This document shows positions 45,055 to 54,900 of a stretch of DNA of 64,000 nucleotides, one piece after another. The notes below the pieces were generated by a model, which saw nothing but the letters and a program-made list of their open reading frames with translations, ran no database searches and was not told the origin of the DNA. The position numbers and the translations under genes were made by a program. Origin of the DNA: UBA6489 sp942490775 (GTDB lineage: Bacteria > Patescibacteriota > Gracilibacteria > BD1-5 > UBA6164). The stretch is from the NCBI GenBank assembly GCA_942490775.1, contig CALNYL010000013.1:186001-250000 (forward strand), given 5' to 3'. Position 1 is the first letter of the stretch. Each line of letters opens with the position of its first letter.

Positions 45055-45603
45055 AATAGCCTTTTCAGAATACTAAAATCCATCATCTTTTAGCTTGTGT
45101 ATTGTAGTCAGAAAAGCTAGAGTTTAAACTCTTGCTTTAATGGCGGCAGAGTATTCCTTCCCAACTATCACTGTCTGGCTCTATTCATCTTCCTTTATCA
45201 AATTTTAGGCCTCAGCTTTTGTAACTCTAGAATTAGGTTGAAATTATCATTAGAGATATCATCCAGTCTTAAGGGAGGTTCAGTAGTAACAAGCCCAATC
45301 AGTTTTAGAACCAATTTAGGTAAATCATTAAATTTATTACCAGAACATTCAGCTTTTGATTCAAAATCGATAGATGTTCATCTAGGTCTATTTCATTCTA
45401 TAATTTTAGTACTCCTCTTCAGAAATTGTATCTATAATCTATAGTGTCAGTATTACTAGATTTATCATTAATAATACTCTAGAAGCTAAAAAATTAGCTC
45501 TTCTAATTCTGTATAGTCAGCTTTAGCAGGGAACACCACAAAAGACAATATATCAAGATAAGCAAATACTGGCTGTTTGTTTGAGTAGTTTTAGTAAAAT
45601 TGT
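45055..45603 (-). pseudogene. Decayed copy 2 of the SLH module
   Basis: Aligns by eye over its whole length with 43450-44030 (SLH half of the intact gene) but with over a dozen deletions of one to a few bases and loss of the start codon (TTTTAG where the intact gene has TTTCATAG). Base substitutions are comparatively few, so decay is dominated by small deletions. Confidence 0.85.
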
Positions 45604-45835
45604 TATAAAAATAAAAAAGTAAAGTTAAACAAGAAACAACTTAGTCTCTGATTTAAGGTATTAGATGATGTTTTTTTTGTTGAATAACTGTGATTTTGGG
45701 ACATTTTAAGTTATTAGCTTTTACCTATAAATAGGCAAGGTATTGTGTTTTTCTTAATTTAAATGGAGAAATCTTTATTTTAATTTGTTTTGCATTTTTT
45801 TAAAAAATCATAAACATTTATATATTTTTACAAGT

Positions 45836-46435
45836 TTATTGTGTTAAGTTTTCACATTGTGACATATCAACTTTTCTTGAATAATAGTAGCAGTTATTAT
45901 TATCCCTGATGTATCAATTTGTCAAAATTTCAAGTTCTTTGACATTAATTCATTCCATTTTTTCTCAATAATAATAAACATTATTTTTATCTTTACTATA
46001 AGATATATCTATGATCTCAAAAGTTTCTATATCAGCATCTGGAATTTTCTTAACTTCATAATCTAATAGTGCAGGACTATCTACTTTATAAACTCAGTTA
46101 CTATCTTTAAAAAGATAACCATTCAAGGAACTAAAAGTATTTATATCTATATTATCAAGTTTAAATAATGAACTAAAATAATTTTTATAAATATAATTTT
46201 TGTCTTTTATAAAATAATTATCTAAAAATTCTAAGCTATCTGAATCTACATTAGAGTCTATTTTTAAAATATATTCCTTGACAATTTCTCTATTTTTATC
46301 AATCATTTCATAAAAATCATAAATTTTTTGAGTATCTATCTCAAAAAATTTTATATTCAGACTCATATAAATACTTTCTTTTGAAATTAAATATTTTCAA
46401 TCTGAGGAGATGTAGTATGGATCTATTCAGTGCAT
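45836..46435 (-). CDS. DKNYY-like surface module protein
   Basis: 199 residues from ATG at 46435. Contains D-K-N-N-V-Y-Y-Y-G-E-K-M-E-G and R-D-N-N-N-C-Y-Y-Y-S-R-K, the recurring pattern of DKNYY-family repeats, plus an earlier D-K-N-Y-I-Y-K. These are extracellular repeats of unknown function. The frame is open further upstream to 46507, where a stop separates it from the 46508 remnant, so this is probably the C-terminal part of a bigger protein, the third copy of the tandem surface-gene family. 45604-45835 has no gene. Confidence 0.55.
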
Positions 46436-46507
46436 CCTAACCCCTGTTTCAAAGGTTTTTATATAAAACAGTTTTTTCTTTACTTTTCAATTTCTTTCAT
46501 TATATCT

Positions 46508-46940
46508 CTAATAATTAAAATATCCTATAAATATTTCTAAATCTTGAATAGTTCAACTAGCTTTATATTTTTTAATTTTTTTCTTTTCTCAATATCATTT
46601 TTTAATTAATTTTTTAAATTCTTCACTTTCTCAGTCAAATTTTATTTCATAAAAATTGTTTTCTCATTTTTCTATATTTTCAATGTTTCATAACTCTTGA
46701 GGATAGTTAAATGATATATCTTCGTCTTCATATTTTTTAATGTTAATTTCTTTTTCTAATTCATAACATTTATCACAAACTTCTTTGTTTTTTTCATAGT
46801 CTCATTCTTTTGAACATGAATAAATAATACTTCAATCATCTTTGAAACAAAAATCCTCAAAGGCTTCATAGGTAGATTTTTCTTTACAATCACTTGGACA
46901 AGAACAAACATCTATTTTCTTCACAAATCAATACCACAGT
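46508..46940 (-). pseudogene. Middle part of third surface-gene copy
   Basis: About 140 open codons with coding-like composition: C-S-C-P-S-D-C-K near the start and C-D-K-C-Y, so a Cys-rich segment, then a Lys/Glu-rich part. Closed by TAG at 46508-46510 where reading should continue into the DKNYY ORF in a shifted frame. No start codon. 46941-47129 shows further degenerate pieces only. Confidence 0.5.
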
Positions 46941-47129
46941 TTAAACAAATGATTGAGGTTCTGCAGTAAAACTAATAGTATGATACATCATAACATTTTC
47001 ATTCTATGGATGTTTTAAATGGATTATAAATATTGTAAGGTATTAATCCAATACAACAGTTGCGACCTTCAGTATCTAATTGTGAAAATTCACTCTTTAC
47101 ACATTATTTAAATATCACTTATTTTGTTC

Positions 47130-47600
47130 ATAGCCTTTTCAGAATACTAAAAATCTTTTTTAGTTGTGTTGTAGTCAAAAATAGAGTTTAAACTCTTGCT
47201 TTAATGAAGTATTCCTTCCCAATTGTGGTCTTCTCTACAAAAGCAATAACTCTAGAATAGATTAAAATCATATAGAGATTCTCCCAGTTTTAAGGGAGGT
47301 TACAAGTAACAGCCAATCATTTTAGAACCATTTAGTAATTTAATTTTACCAACATTCAGCTTTTGATTCAAAATCTATGTTTCTAGTCTATTTCATCTCA
47401 TCATAATTTTTATACTTCTCTTCTAGAAATTATTATAATCTATAGTCGTCAGTATTACTAGATTTATCATTAATAATACCTCTAGAAGCTAAAAAATTAG
47501 CTGCTTCTAATTCTGTATAGTCAGCTTTAGCAGGGAACACCACAAAAGATAATATTATCAAGATAAGCAACATACTGGCTGTTTGTTTGAGTAGTTTCAT
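47130..47600 (-). pseudogene. Decayed copy 3 of the SLH module
   Basis: Starts with an intact ATG and signal peptide (M-K-L-L-K-Q-T-A-S-M-L-L-I-L-I-I-L-S-F, 47600 leftward), reads 55 codons into the first SLH repeat and stops at 47433; the rest is recognisable only as nucleotide similarity to 43450-43860, with heavy deletion. The promoter-side 90 bases match those of the intact copy, so it may still be transcribed. Confidence 0.85.
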
Positions 47601-47696
47601 AATAAAATTGTTATAAAAATAAAAAGTACAAAACTATTATACTGATTCAATGTAAGGAGAATGTAAGAATTATATTTTTAAAAGAAAAAATATTTT

Positions 47697-49118
47697 TTAC
47701 TTTCCATTTAAAACTAAAATTTTATCTTCCATCATATCAGCCATAGCATATTTTATTCATTCTCTTCCAAATCAAGAGTCTTTAACTCAACCATAAGGCA
47801 TATTATCAACTCTAAATGAAGGCACATCATTGTGTATTACTCATCCAACATCAGCTTCTTTAAATAGTCTCCAAACTTTATTTATATCATTTGAAAATAT
47901 TCAAACTTGTAGTCAAAATTTAGAGTTATTTATTTTCTCTATAGCTTCATCGAATGATGAAAATTTTTCAATTACTGCAATGCTCAAAAGGCTTCTTCCG
48001 CATTTGCCTTTTAAATCTGGTTTTACATTTTCTAAAAAGTAGGAAAAGTAGGGTACCTTCTCATTTATTTCAAATAGGACAATTAGCTCAAGATTCCAAT
48101 GCTTCATCTATCCAATCCTGCAATCTATCCCTATTTTTTATATCTATTATTCATCAAATATCTGTATCTTCTTTTCTAGGATCTCATACTTTTAATTTAG
48201 ATATTTTCTCTACTAATTTATCTTTAAATTCGTCATAAATATCAGTATGTACAAATATTCTTTGTACTGAAATACAGCTTTGACCTGCTTGATAGTATGC
48301 TCAAAATACTGTTCTCTGTATAGCATAATCAACACTTTCTATATTATTATCAACAATCAATGCAGCATTTCCTCAGAGTTCTAAAACTATTTTCTTTTTT
48401 CAGGCTTGTTTTTTCATTTTCCATCAAACACTAGGAGATCATGTAAAACTTAATAGTGAGATTCTTTCATCTTCAACTAGTTGCTGACCTATTATTCTAT
48501 CACAAGGTAAAACCGAAAAAGCTTTTTTAGGATATCCACTTTTTTCAATTATTTCAGCAAGCATTAAAGTACTTAAAGGAGTTACTGATGCTGGTTTTAT
48601 TATTATTGGACATCAGGCTGCTATTGCAGGAGTCTACTTTGTGAGCCTAGTAAATTCATAGGAAAATTAAAAGGTGTGATTCAGGCTACAACTCAAACAG
48701 GAAACTTTTTAATTATTCCAAATCTTCATTTTGCTGCCTGAGTTATTCATAGGTCATAGGCTTCTCCATAGATTCTTTCTGCTTCTCAGATAGCAATTTC
48801 GTATGTATTTATACATCTTGTCATTTCTCCTCTAGCTTCTTTTATGGTTTTTCAGTTTTCTAAAACTAAGGTTTCGGAAAATTCTTCGAATCTTTCTTTT
48901 AGTTTATCTACTATGTATTTTAGGTTATTTGTTTTTTCTACTGGTTCTAGTTTTTTAGTTTCTTCAAATGCTTCTTTTGCATAGACTATTGCTTTTTCTA
49001 CTTCTAGTTTTCCTGCTAGTGCTACTGTTCACGATTTTTCTCAGTTAAAAGGGAAGTTAACATCTAGGTATTTTCCTGTGTCTATCCATTCTCATCATAT
49101 GTATAGTGGTTTTTTCAT
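47697..49118 (-). pseudogene. Aldehyde dehydrogenase, multiple frameshifts
   Basis: A full-length (~470 residue) NAD(P)-aldehyde dehydrogenase of the succinate-semialdehyde/GAPN-like group: ...W-I-T-P-F-N-F-P-M-N-L start, L-E-L-G-G-N-A-A-L with the general base Glu, Y-Y-Q-A-G-Q-S-C-I-S-V with the catalytic Cys, and N-D-V-P-S-F-R-V-D-N-M-P-Y-G-G-V-K-D-S-G-F-G at the end. The frame breaks at least three times: two extra bases near 48626-48645 and shifts near 47985-48000 and 48030-48050. Either decayed or badly sequenced here. TGA-Gly throughout, so it is native or long resident. Confidence 0.85.
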
Positions 49119-49252
49119 ATAAATAAAGTTAAAAAATATTTATTGTATTTTCTTTATTTTTTCTTTTTTTTCAACTTTTTTATATTTGTAGTTTTTTTTG
49201 AAAATTATATTTTTATATATTGTGTTATGTGATGCTTTAAATTATTTTTTTA

Positions 49253-49402
49253 ATGATTACTTTCAATGGATTCTTAAAGGAAAATTTACTACCAGAAACC
49301 TTAACTCCCATTAATCCTTATGGCTTTTTAATTTCTTTTCTAATTTTCCATGTTCCAGCAGTATATGTAGCCGAGACTATTAATAACAAAGGAAAAAAAT
49401 AA
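49253..49402 (+). CDS. Possible small hydrophobic protein
   Basis: 49 residues with a hydrophobic middle (P-Y-G-F-L-I-S-F-L-I-F-H-V-P-A-V-Y-V-A) and GGN-only Gly codons. It lies between the aldehyde dehydrogenase remnant and the first attC-like palindrome and could be a cassette ORF, but with no homology recognised it may be chance. The rest of 49119-49559 has no gene. Confidence 0.3.
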   Translation: MITFNGFLKENLLPETLTPINPYGFLISFLIFHVPAVYVAETINNKGKK

Positions 49403-49559
49403 AAAAAGAAATTGAATCAATTATGGAAATTATAAAAACCAAAATCATGCTTATGTAAAAATGAGGTAAGTGTTTATAGGTTATTGTAATTTCTTTGTTA
49501 TTTTCCGTTCTGCTGTATAGAAAAGCCATATCAATTTGATTAAAAAATAATTTAAAATT

Positions 49560-49745
49560 TCACATAACATTCGCAACTGAACCGAAGTATTTTAGAGAGA
49601 AAAATATTTTGGATAGTTGCTAACTTTTTGGTATATGGGAAGTTGCGACCGTAGGGAGCAATTTGGGTTGAAGCTCTGCAAGAGCTGAACCTCATATTCT
49701 TTGTTAGGCGAGGGTGAGCAAGGTACGAGCGAAAGTGCAACATCC
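49560..49745. repeat. Degenerate attC-like palindrome 1
   Basis: Has the core GTTAGGCGAGGGTGA (49702 onward), AAGTGCAACATCCCC, and an internal AGCTCT-GCA-AGAGCT hairpin. The left half begins CATAACATTCGCAAC, only a partial partner of the right core. The block from GTTAGGCGAGGGTGA to AAGTGCAAC.CCC is shared with palindrome 2. Confidence 0.5.
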
Positions 49746-49771
49746 CCTTGAGTTTAAACTTTGACCGGTCG

Positions 49772-50365
49772 TTATTTTAAATGTTTAGTACAATTAAGAC
49801 AAATTATTTTATGATTTTTGTCTTCGTCAATCTCAAAGGAGCTAATGCTGGTATTTTGCAAACTTTCAATTAATTTTATTTCTGTATGGTCTTTACCAGT
49901 AACAACTGCAATTAAAGCTCTACCAACTCCACCATGACAAACGAACAGTACAGAATCATTATGATGTTTATGAATAATTTTATGAAGAAAACTTTCTGCC
50001 CTATTATACACTTCTTCCATTGTTTCACCTTCTTTCGGCTCAATAAAAGTTGCTTTTTGATCCTTAGCATCCCAACCAAATTCACTCTTTTTTTTTCCTT
50101 GAAATTCACCCATATTCCTTTCTCTAAGATTTTCAACAAACTCTATTTTTGTGTTGGGATGATATTTAGCAATTTCTTTGGCTGTATTAGCTGCTCTATT
50201 CAAATCACTAGAATAAATAAAATTAAATTTTTCATTTTTTAATCTTAAAGCAACTTTTTTCGCCTGTTCAATTCCATTAGCAGAAAGTTTTCCTGGTAAA
50301 TGTCCTTGCAAAATACCAGCAACATTTTCTTCAGTTTCTCCATGTCTTGTAATTATTAGTTTCAT
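49772..50365 (-). CDS. Histidine phosphatase (phosphoglycerate mutase-like), standard-code gene
   Basis: 197 residues, complete in any code. Catalytic R-H-G-E-T near residues 7-11 (phospho-His8), V-C-H-G-G with the second His near 145, and E-R-N-M-G-E-F-Q-G between. Broad-specificity histidine phosphatase/GpmB-like group; substrate unknown. All 13 Gly codons are GGN and no TGA occurs, whereas neighbouring native genes use TGA for more than half of their Gly. GC is visibly higher too. It sits between two attC-like palindromes. I infer recent import from a standard-code bacterium. Confidence 0.92.
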   Translation of the reverse strand: MKLIITRHGETEENVAGILQGHLPGKLSANGIEQAKKVALRLKNEKFNFIYSSDLNRAANTAKEIAKYHPNTKIEFVENLRERNMGEFQGKKKSEFGWDAKDQKATFIEPKEGETMEEVYNRAESFLHKIIHKHHNDSVLFVCHGGVGRALIAVVTGKDHTEIKLIESLQNTSISSFEIDEDKNHKIICLNCTKHLK

Positions 50366-50429
50366 AATACAGAAGATAAAAATTAAAATTTATAAATTAT
50401 TGCAAGTCGTAGGTCAAAGTTTAAATTTC

Positions 50430-50523
50430 GCCTAACGTTTGCTTCTATGAGATGTTTTGCGAAGTATGAGCAAAATATGGGAGAGCGAAGTGCAACGAGT
50501 GAACTTCATAGAAGCTGTTAGGC
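50430..50523. other. attC-like recombination site (palindrome 2)
   Basis: GCCTAAC (50430-50436) and GTTAGGC (50517-50523) match the attC core consensus RYYYAAC/GTTRRRY. Inside, GTTTGCTTCTATGA pairs imperfectly with TCATAGAAGC; the remaining ~50 bases form the variable loop. Length ~94 bp is normal for attC. No integron integrase gene is in the window. Confidence 0.65.
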
Positions 50524-50579
50524 GAGGGTGATTTTTCTGTAATGAAATGGAAGAAAAATCAAGTGCAACGCCCCTTTAC

Positions 50580-50690
50580 GTCTACTTTTTGTTTTTGCTG
50601 ATTTTGTTTATTATAGATGATTTTCTGTATAAACCAAAAACTTTTTTGTGAGTGATAACGAGCTTTTGGGGGGAGAAAAAAATCCGACGA
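50580..50690. repeat. Left imperfect inverted repeat of DUF2806 segment
   Basis: TCTACTTTTTGTTTT, ACCAAAAACTTTTTT and GGGGGGAGAAAAA occur in the same order on the opposite strand at 52925-53022. Together they bound the segment holding the DUF2806, small and two-helix membrane genes. No gene in 50524-50707. Confidence 0.65.
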
Positions 50691-50699
50691 TAGTCGGAA
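50675..50699 (-). terminator. Terminator of the DUF2806 gene
   Basis: TCCGAC-GATA-GTCGGA stem; on the minus strand it is followed by a T7 run. Ends transcription 9 bases after the DUF2806 stop. Confidence 0.85.
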
Positions 50700-50707
50700 A
50701 GACTTAA

Positions 50708-51478
50708 CTAAGTTTTCATTTCCTCAAATCATTGTCTTATTAATTCTTCTTTACTCATATTAAATAACTCTTCATCAAAAATAGGTTCAATAAGTTTGTA
50801 TAACTCCATTCATGCTTTAGTAAGAAATGATTTAGATATATTTATCTGTTTATTTAGTAATAAAGGAAGTGCTTTGTTTGAAATTACAAAGTCATATCTA
50901 TATAAAGTTCAAGAGTTATCTCAATAATCAGAAGCTGAAGTTGATCAAGTAAATAATCATAGTTCTTGTAAATATAAATAATCAGTATAAAGTATTCATT
51001 TATTTGTTAATTTTTTTAAATTTTCATTTCATTTTTGAAAGAACTGTGAACATATAAATTCTCAACTTATAACTAATCAACAGAATTTTCCAAATAAATT
51101 TATTTCATCTCTTGATAAACTTCTAACTATATCCATCGTTTTTAACGAGAAACTTCAAGATTGATTGTATTCTCAAGCTAAAATTCATGAAATAATATCT
51201 TGCATATCATCGCTACTAAATTCTTTTGATAAATCTTTTAATCTTTTTATCTTGTCAGGATCAATATTTCATTCTGGCTTTTCATTTACCTTTTTTAAAC
51301 TTTTTTCTAAAACTCAAAACATATTTCTATATTCTATTTCAGAATCATTTTGTAATGCAATTAAAACAGGATGTAAGTTTGTATCTATATTTTGAATTTT
51401 GTTTTCAAATTCTTTATTAGCTTCAAACTCAGCTTCTTTACGAATTAAAATATTTTTCTTTAAGTATGATTTATACAT
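50708..51478 (-). CDS. DUF2806-family protein
   Basis: 256 residues with about fifteen TGA-Gly codons. The run D-D-M-Q-D-I-I-S-G-I-L-A-G-E-Y-N-Q-S-G-S-F-S-L then T-M-D-I-V-R-S-L-S-R-D-E-I-N-L-F, is the DUF2806 hallmark (LAGE...PGSFSLRTL...LS). The N-terminal 60 residues are a charged helix. DUF2806 genes are often near mobile or defence loci, function unknown. Its start overlaps the preceding 44-residue ORF by 19 bases; normal family members have an N-terminus like that small ORF, so the two may be one frameshifted gene. Confidence 0.75.
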
Positions 51479-51594
51479 ACTAGAAAAAAACTAACTAAAA
51501 AATAATTAAGGAGTCATTTTTGATTTTCATTTAAAACTCATAAAGCTCATTTTCAGGCTTCTGTTATTAAAGTTGTAGTTATCGGATCTGCCAT
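51460..51594 (-). CDS. Small ORF, probable N-terminus of the DUF2806 protein
   Basis: 44 residues (M-A-D-P-I-T-T-T-L-I-T-E-A-G-K-G-A-L-G-V-L), ending 19 bases into the DUF2806 ORF in another frame. The small-residue helical start is of the kind that opens DUF2806 proteins. Either a separate peptide with translational coupling or the front of the next gene cut off by one indel. Confidence 0.45.
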
Positions 51595-51631
51595 TTTTTC
51601 TAAAAATTAAAATCTAAATTTATATTGATGA

Positions 51632-52859
51632 TTATTTATAATCACTTTCAGTACAGATTCTATTTTCATTTTTTATATATTCAAAGATATTACTTTCTTT
51701 ATTAAATTTATAATAAGTTTTATTTAATGTTTCTGCTCAATGATCTCAACAATTCCATCAATTTACTACTTCTCATTTTTCATCGGGTATAAAATTATCT
51801 CACCAATATCAAGTAGTTCAATCTTTATTTTTAATTCAATAAACTATAACTCAATTAGTTTTTTTATCATATCATGCTATTAAATAATTGTTATGTCAGC
51901 AAACTTGATCCCAGTGATCTATTAAGAAAAAATTCATTTTTTATTCAATCTCAATTATAATCACTGAAATTTATTAAACTTGTTTTTTCTATAGAAAAAT
52001 TGTTTTCATCGTTATATTCAATTTCTTTTCTTAAAAAATAATAACTATTATTATATTTTGTATTATAATATGAAAATGTTAAATTTGGCAATTCAGCACT
52101 ATAAGATAAATTATTGAATCTAAATCAAACTGGAACTTCCTTTTCATTTAATATTCTTCAATTTTTAAATGTAAATAAATAATACTCTCATTTTATTCAT
52201 TGTCATTCTACATTTCAAAAACAGTCTGAATATAATGGCATTTTTTCTCAATTAAAACTATATTCGTGTTTTCATTCGCTTAATATCTCATAATTTTTTA
52301 TATATATTCACATATAAACTCAATTTTCTCAAGGTATTTCTTTATATTCTCTTAAAAAGCTTCAATAGGGAATTGCATTTAAAATTGTTTTTTCTAAGGT
52401 TATTTTACAGTTTCAATTTTCTCTAATATATCATTCATTACAACTACAAACTCAATAATCATTAAATCATTCATTATTTCAAGTGCATTCATTTCTTAAA
52501 TTCTGACTTAAAGAAACTAATATAACTGAAATAATTCATCAAATTATTATAATGAGTATGAAAAACTTTTTTAATATTTCAATGTATGGAATAAATCAAT
52601 TAAAAGTTCAATTATTTATATATGAGATTATTCTTCTTATTAAATCAGTTAATAAAATATATGAAATTAAAAATAAAATCATATATAAAGCTCATATATA
52701 ATAATCATTAATCAATATTCCTGAATCATAACTTCAGCGATGTATTTCTTGTAAAAGTAATAATGCTCAAGCTCAGAATCAAACTAAAGGTATTGTTATA
52801 ATAAAATATAAAACCTTTGTTAATCTCCAAAATTTTCAAGTTGATTTATTTTTATCCAT
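51632..52859 (-). pseudogene. Two-helix membrane protein, frameshifted at a T6 run
   Basis: From ATG at 52859 a 322-codon frame runs to TAA at 51891; two membrane helix pairs at residues ~12-95 (with three to four hydrophobic segments), then a Cys-bearing loop (N-E-C-T-G ... C-S-C-N-E-G-Y) resembling an EGF-like turn, then a Gly/Asn-rich extracytoplasmic part with D-Y-N-G-D-G-I. A T6 run (51927-51932) shifts the frame; the +1 frame carries on with the same style (W-G-D-N-F-I-P-D-E-K-G) to TAA at 51632. Restored length ~408 residues. About 45 Gly are TGA. Confidence 0.7.
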
Positions 52860-52924
52860 ATTTTCAAATTATTGAAATAAAAAATTTAGTAATAAATTTA
52901 AAATCATTTTTTCTTATTCTTTTT

Positions 52925-53022
52925 TCTCCCCCCTAAATTGCCCGAATAGGGCAAAAAAAGTTTTTGGTTTTGCTGACTTTCAGTATTCAAGATGATATTC
53001 CATAAAACAAAAAGTAGATGTC
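52925..53022. repeat. Right imperfect inverted repeat of DUF2806 segment
   Basis: Complement of 50580-50690 in block order; directly followed by CGCCTAAC (53032-53039), the mirror of GTTAGGCG at 50517. So the segment from 50517 to 53039 has symmetric ends. 53040-53228 holds no gene. Confidence 0.6.
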
Positions 53023-53228
53023 GCCTAACTAAACTCTATCCGAAAAATAATTTATTTTTATGTAAAAAATAAACAAAATATGAACTATTTAAGAATAAAG
53101 TTTAAATTTAAAGTTAAATATATTTGTTTATGTTAAAAATTCAAGAAAATTTATATAGATTCGTCAAATAAAAAAAGAAATGTTGTAAGGTTTTTTACAT
53201 AATACCATTTAGTTAAGGTAATAATTGT

Positions 53229-53270
53229 AGTCTCTTTCCCCTGATAAGGGTAAAGGATTCAGGAGAGAGG
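53229..53270. repeat. REP-like palindrome
   Basis: TCTCTTTCCCCTGATAAGGG and AAAGGATTCAGGAGAGAGG, an imperfect palindrome of the CCCTCTCC class also found at 16034-16165. Confidence 0.65.
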
Positions 53271-53333
53271 TATAAAAAAATGCTTAAAATTAATGGCTAT
53301 GTTTTTTAACCCTTATAATAATAAAACAAATCA

Positions 53334-53378
53334 AAAAGAACTCTTTTGTTTTTTAGAAAACAAAAGAGTTCTTTTTTT
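53334..53378. terminator. Bidirectional terminator by tRNA-Cys
   Basis: AAAGAACTCTTTTGTTTT pairs with its complement around a 4-base loop, with A5 before and T7 after. On the minus strand it follows the tRNA 3' end at once. Confidence 0.9.
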
Positions 53379-53390
53379 AAATCTTTTTTT

Positions 53391-53465
53391 TGGAGGTGCC
53401 TAGCGGAATTGAACCGCTGTGAACGGTGTTGCAGACCGTCGTATAAACCACTCTACCAAGGCACC
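53391..53465 (-). tRNA. tRNA-Cys (GCA anticodon)
   Basis: 75 nt including encoded CCA. Acceptor GGTGCCT pairs with AGGCACC, discriminator U; D arm with GGTAGAGTGG; anticodon stem ACGGT/ACCGT with loop C-T-GCA-A-A type; T arm AGCGG-TTCAATT-CCGCT. Discriminator U and GCA anticodon both fit cysteine. Confidence 0.95.
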
Positions 53466-53644
53466 CAAAATATTTAATGTAAAAGAATTATATAAAAATT
53501 AATAAAAAATCAAATTTTTATTTTTTATTTGATATTCTTTTGGCTTTTTTTGTAAAAAAATATTTTTTTGCGGATATTGTGAAGAAAAAAAATTTTATTT
53601 TCAGTATTTGTCATTATAACTTTGAGTGAGATATTGTTGTATTT

Positions 53645-53810
53645 AATTAGTAGACTTGTCTTAGATTAAGAAAAAGTATAAAAAACACCTTTAGTTTCTT
53701 CCTTTTTTTACGAAGTGTATCCTTTAGGGCAAAGGAAGTGGCGAGGAATGAGCAGATGGATTTGAACCATAGTAAAAATTATATCTTAATATAAGACAAG
53801 TCTACTAATT
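53645..53810. repeat. 166-bp element with perfect 19-bp inverted ends
   Basis: AATTAGTAGACTTGTCTTA at 53645-53663 is exactly complemented at 53792-53810. Inside, CTTCCTTT pairs with AAAGGAAG, and a tRNA-T-arm-like GGATTTGAACC is present. No ORF. It ends 118 bases before the DHH gene. MITE or structured RNA. Confidence 0.75.
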
Positions 53811-53928
53811 ATTTTATAATTTCTATTATACTTTCTACTCTCCTAAAAGTTTCTTGTATTTTCCCTTTATATGAATATATTAGACTCATACAAAAAATAC
53901 AATTATTTAAATCCATAAAACTTATCTT

Positions 53929-54900
53929 ATGAAAAAAAACATACAAAAACTATGAAAACTAATAAACTCATCTCAAAAAATCCTTTTAGTAAATCACATA
54001 AAAATTGACTGAGATGCTTTTGGAAGCCTAATAGCTTTTTATAAAATTTTAGAAAAACTATGAAAAACAGTAAAAGCAACCAATGACGAATCACCACCAG
54101 AAAATTTTAAATTCTTATGAAGTACTCAGTTAATAAACCCAGAACTAAATATAAAAGAATTTAATCCAGACCTAATAATAATGCTAGACATATGATGAGA
54201 AGAAAGAGCCTGAAAAATCTATACAAAAAATAAAGAAATATTTGAAAAAAAAGATTTTGTAGTAATAGATCATCACATTACAAACAAATGATTCTGAAAA
54301 ATAAACATAATAGAACATAAATCCTCATCTACTTGTGAAATAGTTTTTAAGATATTTAAAAAATTAGATATGATTTGATATATAGATAAAGAAATAGCTA
54401 CTTTACTTATAACATGAATAATAACTGACACAAACATATACTATAATTCTAATACTACTTCCGAAACTTTAAAAACAGCCTCTGAGTTAATGGAACTTTG
54501 AGCTAACTATAGATTACCTATATTTCACTTTTTCAGAAAAAAAGAATTAAAAAAATCTAGACTATGGTGAGAAGTTCTAAAAAATTTAAAAAGCAGTGAA
54601 GATTGAAAAATAGTTTGGGGAATAGTAAAAAAACATTATTTTGAAAAAACTAACACAACAAAAGAAGAAACCACAGGACTTATAAATGAATTTTTAGCTA
54701 ATATAGAGTGAGCAGAAATTTCTTTTTTACTTTATCCTATAGAAAATTGAAAAACAAAAGCTAGTTTCAGAAGTACAGGAAAAGATATTTCAAAATTTTG
54801 TTCTGAATTCTGATGATGAGGACACAAACAAGCAGCAGGATTTTATTCAGATGAAAATATAGAAATAGTAGAAAAAAAGATTTTAGAAAGATTAATGTAA
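53929..54900 (+). CDS. DHH-family phosphoesterase (NrnA-like)
   Basis: 323 residues. N-terminal DHH domain: H-I-K-I-D-G-D-A-F-G-S (D-x-D-x-x-G-S site), L-D-I-G-G near 85-90 and D-H-H at 114-116. C-terminal DHHA1 domain ends with S-E-F-G-G-G-G-H-K-Q-A-A-G, the substrate-binding loop. This set is that of bifunctional oligoribonuclease/pAp phosphatase NrnA, which degrades nanoRNA or pAp. A DHH c-di-AMP phosphodiesterase is less likely because no GGDEF or PAS part is present. Single gene, followed by MITE F. Confidence 0.9.

Noticed and set aside
47954..48238. Plus-strand ORF of 94 codons
   Set aside because: Antisense to the aldehyde dehydrogenase remnant, which matches its family over the full length.
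49934..50242. 102-codon ORF opposite the histidine phosphatase gene
   Set aside because: Shadow of a gene with clear catalytic motifs on the other strand.
53690..53780. A second tRNA near GGATTTGAACC
   Set aside because: The T-arm-like word has no matching acceptor, D or anticodon arm in the right places.
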